64,000 nt of DNA from QQWI01 sp964522015. Lineage in GTDB: Bacteria > Bacillota > Clostridia > Peptostreptococcales > Acidaminobacteraceae. Under the pieces are notes generated by a model that saw nothing but the letters and a program-made list of their open reading frames with translations, was not told the DNA's origin and did not search any database. The stretch covers positions 1-64,000 of the forward strand of contig CAZFST010000015.1 in assembly GCA_964522015.1 (NCBI GenBank), written 5' to 3'. A program made the translations under genes and the position numbers. Shown here in pieces: positions 26,767-34,904 of this stretch; the stretch's first letter is position 1; each line of letters opens with the position of its first letter.

Positions 26767-28233
26767 TTGTATGATGTCTGTATTATAGGGGCTGGTGTAG
26801 TTGGTTGTGCTTTGGCTCGGCATTTATCAAAATATCAGTTGAATGTGTGTTTACTTGATCAAGTGGATGATGTGGGTTGCGGCGCCACCAAGGCCAATAG
26901 TGGCATTGTCCACGGGGCCTATGCTACCAAGTATGGTAGTTTAAAGGGGCAGCTGGCTGCACAGGGGAACCGCTTATATGATGCACTAGAGGGTGAACTG
27001 CATTTTGGTTTTCGTCGGATAGGGGCTTTGGTTTTGGCTTTTAACAGCGAAGAGGTGGAACAGCTGGGTGAGCTCTATGCTAATGGGGTGAAACATGGTT
27101 GCACTGACATGACCCTTTTGTCCCGTGAGGAGGTTCTTGAACTGGAACCCAATGTAAGCCCGGATGTGCTTGGAGCTTTGTGGGCAAAGGATGCCGGTGT
27201 GACATCACCCTATGAAATGGCCATCGCTTTAGCTGAAAATGCCATGGAGAATGGGGTTCAGTTGAAGTTGGGCTGGCCTGTAACCCATCTGGAAACCACT
27301 GAGGATGGCTTTGTCATTTGGTCTAATAATGAACGGATGACTAGCAGATTTGTTGTTAATGCTACTGGTCTTTATGCTGAACACATTGCGGCCATGGTTG
27401 GGGCAGATGATTTTAAAATCCTCCCTAGAAAGGGTCAGTATGTGGTGCTGGATAAATCCCAGGGGCGTTTGGTGAATCGGGTTCTTTTTCAGGTGCCCTC
27501 AAAGCTTGGTAAGGGGATACTGGTTACCCAAACTTGCCACGGCAATTTGATGTTAGGGCCCAATGCAGAGGATTTGGACCCACACCAAATTTCACAGGCC
27601 TATGGTACTGATATAGACAGTTTGAGGCAAGTAGTTGAAAAGGCTAGACAGTCTGTTCCACAGCTCAACATAAAAAGAGCCATCACCACCTATTCTGGTA
27701 TTAGGGCGATTGCTGATCGGGGTGATTTCATTATTGAGCCGTCGGCTAAGGTGCCGGGCTTGATTAACATGGCAGGTATTGATTCCCCAGGGCTAACAGC
27801 TTCTCCAGCCATTGCACTTTACTGTGCTAATATGCTTGAATCAGAGGGCCTTGAACTGATACCAAAGACTAACTTTATTGCTGAGAGAAGGCCCATTTTT
27901 GTACTAGGATCAGCCAAAGAACAGCTCACCTTAGATTCCGATAACCCTAAACACCATATGATTTGTCGCTGCGAGCAGGTCAGCGAAGCTGAAATTCTGG
28001 ATGCCATGGGCAGGGGGATTCCCATTGTTTCTACGGATATGATTAAACGCAGAACCCGTGCTGGTATGGGTCCTTGCCAAGGGGAATTTTGCAGGCCAAG
28101 GATAAAAGCACTGGCGATTCGGGTTTTAAAGATGGATGACCTACCAGAAAGAGGGCCCAATGAAGGGCCGAAACCTGATAGGGTGTCTTTAAGTGACGTG
28201 AAAAAGATTAGTGAAGAAAAAGGGTTGCTATAG
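26767..28233 (+). CDS. FAD-dependent oxidoreductase with [2Fe-2S] BFD-like domain (GlpA/LhgO-like)
   Basis: A 488-residue enzyme. The N-terminal FAD-binding fold (DVCIIGAGVVGCALARHLSK) belongs to the DAO family. Similar Firmicutes proteins act as anaerobic glycerol-3-phosphate or 2-hydroxyacid dehydrogenases. At ~395-450 there is a BFD-like domain with CRC...GPCQGEFC, four cysteines expected to hold a [2Fe-2S] cluster that accepts electrons. I chose the TTG at 26767, just before the FAD motif, with AAGGGTGG upstream; a TTG at 26740 is possible. TATAAT at 26726-26731 may be its -10. The clostridial three-gene GlpA set (with a second flavoprotein and a DUF1667 protein) is not present here, so the substrate is open. 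Confidence 0.82.
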   Translation: MYDVCIIGAGVVGCALARHLSKYQLNVCLLDQVDDVGCGATKANSGIVHGAYATKYGSLKGQLAAQGNRLYDALEGELHFGFRRIGALVLAFNSEEVEQLGELYANGVKHGCTDMTLLSREEVLELEPNVSPDVLGALWAKDAGVTSPYEMAIALAENAMENGVQLKLGWPVTHLETTEDGFVIWSNNERMTSRFVVNATGLYAEHIAAMVGADDFKILPRKGQYVVLDKSQGRLVNRVLFQVPSKLGKGILVTQTCHGNLMLGPNAEDLDPHQISQAYGTDIDSLRQVVEKARQSVPQLNIKRAITTYSGIRAIADRGDFIIEPSAKVPGLINMAGIDSPGLTASPAIALYCANMLESEGLELIPKTNFIAERRPIFVLGSAKEQLTLDSDNPKHHMICRCEQVSEAEILDAMGRGIPIVSTDMIKRRTRAGMGPCQGEFCRPRIKALAIRVLKMDDLPERGPNEGPKPDRVSLSDVKKISEEKGLL

Positions 28234-28320
28234 TTCTATTGAGAATCTTTATCAAATCTTAATCTTCTGTTTATGTGTCTTTAATGAACATGATCTATAG
28301 TGTAACTAGAAGCAAACAAA

Positions 28321-28340
28321 CTTAAGTAAAAGTACTTAAG
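28321..28340. promoter_or_regulatory. perfect palindrome upstream of a small ORF
   Basis: CTTAAGTA-AAAG-TACTTAAG is an eight-base perfect inverted repeat ending 31 bases before the ATG of the 36-codon ORF. It could be an operator or an RNA hairpin. Confidence 0.6.
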
Positions 28341-28371
28341 AACCTATAGACAATACTTATGGAGGCATATT

Positions 28372-28482
28372 ATGAAAACTAACTTATTATCAATTTTTAT
28401 TCAAAACACAGGAAATCCAATTATTTTTTCACCTCGCATCGAAAATGATGAAAAAGCGCTGATTGAAAAATTGACAAGATAA
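28372..28482 (+). CDS. 36-residue small ORF of unknown function
   Basis: The ATG follows GGAGGCATATT, a perfect binding site. The product begins MKTNLLSIFIQNTGNPIIFS and ends with a charged tail. There is no signal peptide and no match I recognise. A palindrome lies upstream and a terminator downstream (28553-28594), which together make a complete small transcription unit. Confidence 0.5.
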   Translation: MKTNLLSIFIQNTGNPIIFSPRIENDEKALIEKLTR

Positions 28483-28552
28483 ATCCAGTTGATTTTTATA
28501 ACAGATCCAACAATAGCATTAGCGCAACGGCATTAGTAAAATAGCATGAAAA

Positions 28553-28594
28553 AAGAGACCCTCTACATTTTAAATGGTAGGGGGTCTTTTTTCT
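28553..28594. terminator. bidirectional intrinsic terminator
   Basis: AGACCCTCTAC...GTAGGGGGTCT is flanked by A and T runs. It serves the small ORF and overlaps the last codons of the convergent ATPase gene. Confidence 0.8.
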
Positions 28595-29771
28595 CAAGAA
28601 GAAAATCCAAAATATTAACTTGCTTGATACCATTGTCGTCCATTGGTAACTCATCCATTGATATGATGAATTTAGGATAGTGATCGTTTACTCTTTCAAG
28701 CGGGGCAATTTCTCGTTGGTAGGTGGAGGGGTCCAGAATGCTTGCAGCTACCTGATAGTAAATTTTATCACCGCCAAGGGTTGCGATAAAATCGATTTCT
28801 TTATCATCGACCTTACCGATATCGACTTTATTGCCACGTCTCAAAAGCTCTAGATAAACGATATTCTCCAGAATGTGACCAATATCAGCATTTTTATCAC
28901 CGAGCAACATACGCCGAAGACCGACATCGACAAGATAGTATTTTTCAAGTGATTTCAAATGTTGTTTACCCTTGATGTCATACCGACCTGCCTTATACAG
29001 AATAAAGGCTCCAGTAAGTCCCTCAATATAATTTTCAACGGTTACAGAGGTGGTTTTTCGTCCGTATGTGGTCAAGGTATCGGCAATTTTTTTTGAAGAT
29101 ACGATGTTGCCAACATTGTCAAAAAGAAATTTGATGATGCTTTCAAGCAGTGAGATATCACTGATTCTTTTTCTCGCAACAACATCTTTAAGCAAAACGG
29201 TATTATAGATACCCATCAGATAATCCCTACGAATGTCCTCTTCATCAATTGAGGCAGTATAAGGAAAACCGCCGTTTCTGAAATAACGGTTCCAAGCATC
29301 TCGTTTATCGCCTCCAACCATTTCATAATATTCAGCAAAGGAAAGGGGCAACATTGTGATTTCAACATATCTGCCTGAAAGCAAGGTGGCCAGTTCGCCC
29401 GAAAGCATCTGAGCGTTTGAACCTGTGATGTAAACATCCACATCATCCTTGATAAACAAGCTGTCGACCGATTTCTGGAACTGCGAAACATTTTGTATTT
29501 CGTCTAAAAATACATATGTCATTTTACCAGGAAAAAGACGATCTATCACATATTCATGGAGTTTCTTATAATCAAGTAAAGGTTCATTTGCTAGATCTTC
29601 AAAGTTTATTGAAATAATTTGATTATCTTCTACGCCGCATTCTTTCAGGTAATCACGGTACATCAAAAGCAATGTGGACTTTCCACAGCGGCGAATGCCT
29701 GTGACGACCTTGATAATTTTTTTATCTTTCATTTTTTTCAGTTTTTCCATGTACTGTTTTCTTTGGACCAT
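28563..29771 (-). CDS. ATP-binding protein with AAA and DUF4143 domains
   Basis: A 402-residue protein with Walker A GIRRCGKST (near residue 26) and Walker B TYVFLDEIQ in an AAA_14 domain, then a C-terminal DUF4143 domain that carries a restriction-endonuclease-like core in related proteins (KEIDFIA). Such genes are common, scattered and often laterally acquired in Clostridia; their role is unknown, with a toxin or defence role suspected for some. The ATG at 29771 has AGGAGG eight bases upstream; the track's 14 extra codons lack one. It stands alone between convergent and divergent neighbours. Confidence 0.87.
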   Translation of the reverse strand: MVQRKQYMEKLKKMKDKKIIKVVTGIRRCGKSTLLLMYRDYLKECGVEDNQIISINFEDLANEPLLDYKKLHEYVIDRLFPGKMTYVFLDEIQNVSQFQKSVDSLFIKDDVDVYITGSNAQMLSGELATLLSGRYVEITMLPLSFAEYYEMVGGDKRDAWNRYFRNGGFPYTASIDEEDIRRDYLMGIYNTVLLKDVVARKRISDISLLESIIKFLFDNVGNIVSSKKIADTLTTYGRKTTSVTVENYIEGLTGAFILYKAGRYDIKGKQHLKSLEKYYLVDVGLRRMLLGDKNADIGHILENIVYLELLRRGNKVDIGKVDDKEIDFIATLGGDKIYYQVAASILDPSTYQREIAPLERVNDHYPKFIISMDELPMDDNGIKQVNILDFLLEKKDPLPFKM

Positions 29772-29913
29772 GATAAACACCTCCTGATAACTGAAGTGTA
29801 TCATGAAAAACACCTGAATAACACAAGTTTTTAAAGTGTACTATAAAAAGTTTTTAAAAATACAATGAGTCCAATTCAATTTTCTCGTGTCGCCCCTTGA
29901 ACCCCACCTCAAC

Positions 29914-29942
29914 TTGACGGTAGTGACTCTTGGTGCTATTAT
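29914..29942 (+). promoter_or_regulatory. promoter of the Fur-box flavoprotein gene
   Basis: TTGACG (29914-29919), 17 bases, then TATTAT (29937-29942) preceded by TGC, i.e. also an extended -10. Confidence 0.75.
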
Positions 29943-29950
29943 TAACAAGT

Positions 29951-29969
29951 GACTATGATAATCATTATC
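29951..29969 (+). promoter_or_regulatory. Fur box
   Basis: GACTATGATAATCATTATC matches the 19-base Fur consensus GATAATGATAATCATTATC at 17 positions. It begins nine bases after the -10 box and covers the expected transcription start, an ideal place for iron-dependent repression. Confidence 0.85.
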
Positions 29970-29987
29970 GCACAAAGAGGAGGATTT

Positions 29988-30746
29988 ATGAGTTGTGCTT
30001 GCTCGCTCGAACCCCGACATATGGTGCAGTTAGTGGCTGTTGAGCACCTTGGTGGTGAGACGTATAATTTTGATTTTGTGTGTGATTCCTTGGAACATTG
30101 GCAGGAAGGGGATAGTTCCAAGCTCTATGTCCCTGTTGCCGACCGGACCCCTGGGAAGAAGTTTTCTTTTGCGACGTTGCCGGAGGAGGGGGTTGTTCGA
30201 TTTACCACCCGCTTGAAGGCTCGGGACAATGCTGAGCCTAGCCTTTACAAACAGGCTATGTTCAACCTGCAACTGGGGGAGTCCATTGAAATCACGGCGC
30301 CAAAGGGCGAATTCTTTTTAAGAAGGCATCAGCGGCCTGTGGTACTTTTGTCTAATGGAGTTGGTATTGCAGCGGTTCGGGCTTTGATTAAGGCCTACCA
30401 CGACAACCAAGAGGGGATTCCTTATTTGGTACAGCTCAATGTGGATGGCTCTGGTGAGATTTACGGTGATGAGTTTAAGTCCATTAGTGATCAGTTGGCG
30501 ACTTTTCAGTCGATTTATACGGGTAATCGTGTGGCTTATCAAGATCAGTTAGTGGTGGTTTTGGAGTATCTCCGGCTCGAATTTTTGAAACCACCTTATT
30601 TTTATGTGGTGGGCAGTGAGGCATTTGTGAGACAAACTGTGACGTCCCTTGAAATGGCGGGGTATGATATGTCTGATATCATCCTTGACCAAAGTGGCAG
30701 CTGTGGTTGCTCTCTTCCAAATGTGGTGCAGTTACAGGTGTTTTGA
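29988..30746 (+). CDS. iron-regulated FAD/NAD(P)-binding reductase of the ferredoxin-reductase superfamily
   Basis: A 252-residue protein of the FNR fold. GKKFSFAT takes the place of the FAD-binding RxYS motif, GVGIAAVRALI is the nucleotide-binding loop, and YVVGSEAFVRQTV the C-terminal landmark. Unusual cysteines lie at both ends (SCACS at residues 2-6, SGSCGCS near 240), perhaps for a metal or a disulfide. The ATG at 29988 follows GAGGAGG. Under a near-perfect Fur box it is expected to be made when iron is short, so a ferric-chelate or flavin reductase role is likely but inferred. Confidence 0.8.
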   Translation: MSCACSLEPRHMVQLVAVEHLGGETYNFDFVCDSLEHWQEGDSSKLYVPVADRTPGKKFSFATLPEEGVVRFTTRLKARDNAEPSLYKQAMFNLQLGESIEITAPKGEFFLRRHQRPVVLLSNGVGIAAVRALIKAYHDNQEGIPYLVQLNVDGSGEIYGDEFKSISDQLATFQSIYTGNRVAYQDQLVVVLEYLRLEFLKPPYFYVVGSEAFVRQTVTSLEMAGYDMSDIILDQSGSCGCSLPNVVQLQVF

Positions 30747-30806
30747 GTTTTGTTAAATTAAGGTGTTCAGAGAAAAGAAAAAAGACAAAATTACAAAAAG
30801 ACAACG

Positions 30807-30838
30807 GCCCACTACAGACAATCTGTAGTGGGCTTTTT
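30807..30838 (+). terminator. intrinsic terminator after the flavoprotein reductase gene
   Basis: GCCCACTACAGA pairs perfectly with TCTGTAGTGGGC around a three-base loop, then five T's. Confidence 0.92.
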
Positions 30839-30847
30839 CTTGCAGGC

Positions 30848-32500
30848 CTATGGCTGTGTTGTTTTAGGAACTTGCGATGCTTGCGGCACTTGTTGCTCTT
30901 GAGGTGCTTGGGGTACTTGTGGCGACATGGGAGGCATATGACCACCCTTACCACCAATCATTTTGCCTAAATCGGATATGTCAACAGTGCTGGCATCCAG
31001 GAGTTTTGTAGGTTCTTTTAATTGTGCATCTGTGGTGGCTGGGATAGTGCCACTGAGTTGCCCTTGGATGCTTTGTGCCCTTAACTCACCAAGGATTTTA
31101 AGACTGTCAATGGCCTTTTGGAAATCCGCATAGGTACAAAAGGCACTGGGATCGTTTTTCACTGACTCGTCAATCAGGGTTTTTAGGGTTTCGATTTTGG
31201 TCGCGAATTTATCATCTGCAAAATATTGATCCAATATGTCTTGAAGGTATTGATGGTAGGTTGCTAGATAGGTTTGGTTGGCCAGAAGCTTCTCAATTAA
31301 AGGCCGGTCTTTTAAAGCGACGTTGCTGACTGGGGTATCAATGGGGAAGTTCACCACCGTTGAGGCATCTCTACTTTCAAAACCTCCCCAGGCCATATTG
31401 TAGTCCCAAGGTAAAATGGTGATTTTGCCATCAACTTCATAAAGGTAATAATTTTGGGCCATGTTTGAACTATAACTATCTAGATTGACAACCACCGTAT
31501 GGGCAGCCAAATAGCGCAGGATGGCATCCACATCAAAGTAGGCTTCTAGGTTTGCGTCTGTGTTCAGTACTTTGATGGCTTTGATCACCTTGGCAAAGTC
31601 AGCTTCAGTGCCTTTGCCCACCACATTTTCAAAGATTGCGCCATAGCTATTTGGGTTATCGTCTGTATAAAGGAGGGAACCGGTGCTGTTCCCCATACCC
31701 CTGCCCATTCCCAATGGCAGCCCATTTTGCATTGGTAGTCCATTCTCCGTAGGTACGCTGTTCTTAGGGGGAGTAGCACCCCCTGCAGGCAAGGTTCTCG
31801 ACTCTGGCAGGCCCTTGGCCATGGCTGCGTTTGCGCCTTTGTCCATGTTCATTTTCACATTATAGAGCATGCCATCTGTGTTGCCTGTTACTCTTGTTTC
31901 ATAACTGTCATTGTAAACTTCAACTGCTAAATAGAATCCCCAGGGCTTGCCATTGACTTTGATTTGTGAAAAGCCAAAGTAGGGGGTCTCAACACCAATG
32001 GTTTTCATGATGTCGTAGGATAGGTATTCTTTTAAATAGGTATTATCGCTGATCATATTATTGACTACTAAGTTATCAAGGCCAAAGCAAGTTTGTCCCT
32101 GAACGTATTCATCAAACTTGATTCGGAAGCTGTATCTATCACTATCTGAAGAGGCCACATCCCTAAGGCTTGAATTGCCTTTTGGACGGATACCAACATC
32201 ATGGAAAATGGTGCCGTTGACGGTGACATCCACCTTGATATACGCTTCTTCCGTGGCATTATCCAGCATGGTTTGCCACGTTTTTGAATCAGCCAGTATG
32301 TCAATTTGAATCATCTCTTGTCCAAAGATGGCTGTTTCGTAAGAAAGGTCTGTCCCTGTGTTTTTTTCAGTCGCGCTTATACTAGTGGGATTGGTGTTTT
32401 TAAGGGTGCTTTGGGGTGCGGTGCAGGCTGTAAAGAGCAGAGCCATACTGAGTATGAGCGCAAATAGGGCTCGGATGGGCTTTAATTTTAGATTTTGCAT
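30848..32500 (-). CDS. CotH-family lipoprotein (spore-coat-kinase-like fold)
   Basis: A 550-residue lipoprotein with lipobox FTAC (Cys ~26). The CotH domain covers ~55-400: GIRPKGNSS, FGLDNLVVNN, WGFYLAVEVYND and ILPWDYNMAWGGF are family landmarks. CotH proteins of Bacillus spores are protein kinases; outside spore formers the role is unclear. A Gly/Pro/Met-rich insert (~220-275) splits the domain and the C-terminus is Pro/Gln-rich. It is the last gene of a three-gene cluster with DUF4956 and VTC-domain proteins, a set seen together in many bacteria. The ATG follows GAGGTG. Confidence 0.87.
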   Translation of the reverse strand: MQNLKLKPIRALFALILSMALLFTACTAPQSTLKNTNPTSISATEKNTGTDLSYETAIFGQEMIQIDILADSKTWQTMLDNATEEAYIKVDVTVNGTIFHDVGIRPKGNSSLRDVASSDSDRYSFRIKFDEYVQGQTCFGLDNLVVNNMISDNTYLKEYLSYDIMKTIGVETPYFGFSQIKVNGKPWGFYLAVEVYNDSYETRVTGNTDGMLYNVKMNMDKGANAAMAKGLPESRTLPAGGATPPKNSVPTENGLPMQNGLPLGMGRGMGNSTGSLLYTDDNPNSYGAIFENVVGKGTEADFAKVIKAIKVLNTDANLEAYFDVDAILRYLAAHTVVVNLDSYSSNMAQNYYLYEVDGKITILPWDYNMAWGGFESRDASTVVNFPIDTPVSNVALKDRPLIEKLLANQTYLATYHQYLQDILDQYFADDKFATKIETLKTLIDESVKNDPSAFCTYADFQKAIDSLKILGELRAQSIQGQLSGTIPATTDAQLKEPTKLLDASTVDISDLGKMIGGKGGHMPPMSPQVPQAPQEQQVPQASQVPKTTQP

Positions 32501-32550
32501 AAGTCACCTCTTCTTATTTATAATGCTTTTAATTTAATAGTTCTAGCTTA

Positions 32551-33318
32551 TTATAGTGCTTCCCTGGGGTCTGGCGTGCGGCTTATGGAGACATTGAGAT
32601 TCCCGTTTCGGCAGCGTATGGCATCGATAAAGGCTTTGTCTGCTAAGTTTGTTTGACCATGACTGGAAGAGTGGTCATTTTTAAATTCGATATGGTAGGT
32701 GAGTTCAAAGAGACTTCCCATATTGGTTGTTCTCACCTGTTGAAGACTATAGTGGTTTACATATAAAGCGAAAAGATCATCAAACAAGCTATCGTAATTG
32801 AGATTTTCAGGGATGCTTATTTTAAGAATTTTTTCGGGGGTCTTTGAATTGCCAAACCTGCTACCGGTTAGCCATAAGGACATGGTCCCAACAATCATTA
32901 AAAATAAGAAGGCGTGTACGATAAAGCCTGTACCTGTGGCTAATCCAAGAGCCATAGCAAAAAAGATACTTCCAATTTCTCTTGCGCTCCCTGGAATAGA
33001 TCTGAACCTGACTAAACTAAATGCCCCCATAACGGCGATGCCTGTTCCGATATTCCCATTGACAATCATGATCACGATTTGAACCATGGCTGGCAGTAGT
33101 GCCAGAGTTATGACAAAACTTTTGCTGAATTTATTCTTATACATATAGAGATAGGCCGTTATAAGCCCTAAAATAAGGGAGGCACCTGTGCTAATAAGCA
33201 ACTGATAAAGACTAATGCTAGTTGTCGTGCCAAGGGTAGAACTTAGTGATGTGCCAAGGGTAGAACTTAGTGATGTGCCAAGGGCAGCGCTCAGTGATGT
33301 GGTAAGTAAGTTTGACAT
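32551..33318 (-). CDS. DUF4956 membrane protein
   Basis: A 255-residue protein with about four membrane helices (residues ~35-165), including GNIGTGIAVMGAFSLVRFRSIPGSAREIGSIFFAM, typical of DUF4956 (here given as key parts FSLVRFRS and GSAREIG), then a soluble C-terminal domain. The function is unknown; the family travels with VTC and CotH genes. I chose the ATG at 33318, nine bases after AAGGAG; it lies one base after the VTC stop. Residues 6-30 are a repeated LSSTLGTS sequence caused by a 24-bp tandem repeat. Confidence 0.85.
   Translation of the reverse strand: MSNLLTTSLSAALGTSLSSTLGTSLSSTLGTTTSISLYQLLISTGASLILGLITAYLYMYKNKFSKSFVITLALLPAMVQIVIMIVNGNIGTGIAVMGAFSLVRFRSIPGSAREIGSIFFAMALGLATGTGFIVHAFLFLMIVGTMSLWLTGSRFGNSKTPEKILKISIPENLNYDSLFDDLFALYVNHYSLQQVRTTNMGSLFELTYHIEFKNDHSSSHGQTNLADKAFIDAIRCRNGNLNVSISRTPDPREAL
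33228..33300. repeat. 24-bp tandem repeat in the DUF4956 gene
   Basis: Three units of GTGCCAAGGGTAGAACTTAG plus four bases, two of them identical, encode the LGTSLSST repeat at the protein N-terminus. Confidence 0.85.
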
Positions 33319-33319
33319 T

Positions 33320-34036
33320 TTAAACAACTCCTTTTAACGGCAAAGCTGCGGTTGAGATAAGGGCATTTTGATAGCAAAAGCCGTATTTTGAAAATGGTGT
33401 GGGTTGAATTTGCAGTTCAGAAAGTGCTCTTGTAAGCCATAATGGGTAGTTGAATTGAGCTTTAATTTCCAGTATCACTTGGGCTGGATCAATGATGGGA
33501 AAACCATCGCTGCCATAAGTCACATCCAAGTGATGGGTTCGAAACCGTAGGTCGGTATCAAATGTTAAACGGAGTCCAGAGTCGTTGATGCCGTTGAAGG
33601 ACTCTCTTTCATAGGCTATCATGACTTTGGGTTTAGGGTTGTAACGGGCCATAAACCACCTGATTTCTTGCAATATTTGAGGGGATGTGGAATCTGTTGC
33701 GCTTAAGTAGTCCTGGGCATTAAGAACATTGACTTTGACCCGTCTTTTATAGACAACCCCATCGCATTTTTTCTTGATTTCAATAAAGCCAGTTTCAGGC
33801 TTACCATGATTACCATAGGTCCGGAGCCTTAGCTTTTCTTTATAAAAGGGATGGTCTATAGAGTTGCGAATTAGGGTATAATCATCTGTATCATAGTAGA
33901 TATTGGTGATGGTATGAACACCATAGGCATCCTCTATCAGATGGGGGCTTGTCACCAATTTCAACATATTATATTGGGATTTTGTCAGTCGGTATTTTTT
34001 CTCGATTCTGTGAAAGACATCTTGATAAGTGGCCAT
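33320..34036 (-). CDS. VTC-domain protein (polyphosphate-polymerase-like)
   Basis: A 238-residue protein with the tunnel-fold VTC motifs: RIEKKYRL near the N-terminus, YKEKLRLRTYG, FIEIKKKCDGVVYKRR and VMIAYERESF. The basic and acidic residues that line the tunnel in yeast Vtc4 appear to be kept. The family includes polyphosphate polymerases; bacterial members near CotH and DUF4956 are uncharacterised. The ATG has AAAGGAGG seven bases upstream. First gene of the cluster, divergent from a two-component system. Confidence 0.87.
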   Translation of the reverse strand: MATYQDVFHRIEKKYRLTKSQYNMLKLVTSPHLIEDAYGVHTITNIYYDTDDYTLIRNSIDHPFYKEKLRLRTYGNHGKPETGFIEIKKKCDGVVYKRRVKVNVLNAQDYLSATDSTSPQILQEIRWFMARYNPKPKVMIAYERESFNGINDSGLRLTFDTDLRFRTHHLDVTYGSDGFPIIDPAQVILEIKAQFNYPLWLTRALSELQIQPTPFSKYGFCYQNALISTAALPLKGVV

Positions 34037-34087
34037 GGGTTAGCCTCCTTTCTTGCACTCATCATATCCCACCAACCTTAAATTACT

Positions 34088-34105
34088 CTGAAATCATGGT
34101 TTCAG
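34088..34105. promoter_or_regulatory. inverted repeat between the VTC cluster and the two-component system
   Basis: CTGAAA-TCATGG-TTTCAG lies in the 174-base divergent region and could be an operator acting in either direction. Confidence 0.4.
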
Positions 34106-34210
34106 ACTAATTACAGCTTTCTATGGTACGTTTAAGGGAACATCATGAGAATCTGAAGGGAACGCCACGTGAATATGTAGGAAACGTGATAAGAATGAAA
34201 GGGGTAGACC

Positions 34211-34904
34211 ATGAGAATACTCATTGTCGAAGATGAAATAAGGCTCGCAGAAGCCCTAAGGCAAATGATGATTGAACAAAAGCACCTGGTAGATGTGGTT
34301 TATGACGGGGAGAGTGGCCTGGGCCTATGCCAGTAGCGACCAATATGATTTGGCAATTTTAGATGTCATGCTTCCAAAGATGACGGGTTTTGAAATCGTT
34401 AAGCGCTTAAGGACACAAAAAAGTGTCTTGCCGATTCTTTTACTAACGGCCCGAGATGAGACCTGTGATAAAGTAATCGGACTGGACTGCGGTGCTGATG
34501 ATTATATGACTAAACCCTTTGCACCTGAAGAACTGTTAGCTAGAGTGAGAGCGCTGACTAGACGGTTGGGGGAAGTGGTACTAGAAACCCTTGACTACAG
34601 TGATTTGACCTTGAATCTTTCCGATTATTATTTGTATTGTGGTTCAAAGTCAGTTCATTTGGGCTATAAAGAGTTTGAAGTCTTGAAATTATTAATGGCA
34701 AATCCTAAGCAAGTGGTTCCTAAAGAAGAGATCATTTCTAAGGTTTGGGGCATTACTTCAAATGCAGAAGACAATAATGTGGAGGCCTATATCTCATTTC
34801 TACGTAAAAAATTCTTCTACTTAGGCTCAAATGTCACCATTGGCACCCTTAGAAAAGTTGGCTACAGGCTGGAAATGCCGACGGAGGGCAATGAAGATGA
34901 TTAA
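34211..34904 (+). pseudogene. OmpR-type response regulator interrupted by a 1-nt frameshift
   Basis: Translation from ATG 34211 (AAAGGGG upstream) gives MRILIVEDEIRLAEALRQMM...YDGESGL and then runs into TAG at 34331. The rest of the receiver (AYASSDQYDLAILDVMLPKM, phospho-acceptor Asp51) and the winged helix continue one base out of phase to 34904. Dropping one G from GGG at 34321-34323 restores YDGESGLAYASSDQYD and a 230-residue protein of normal length, exactly as in intact relatives. It is either an assembly error at a short G run or a fresh mutation. The kinase gene that overlaps its end is intact. Confidence 0.88.

Noticed and set aside
28563..29771. AAA/DUF4143 ATPase considered as part of a mobile island
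   Set aside because: Such genes are often mobile, but no integrase, repeat borders or attachment site are visible around it.
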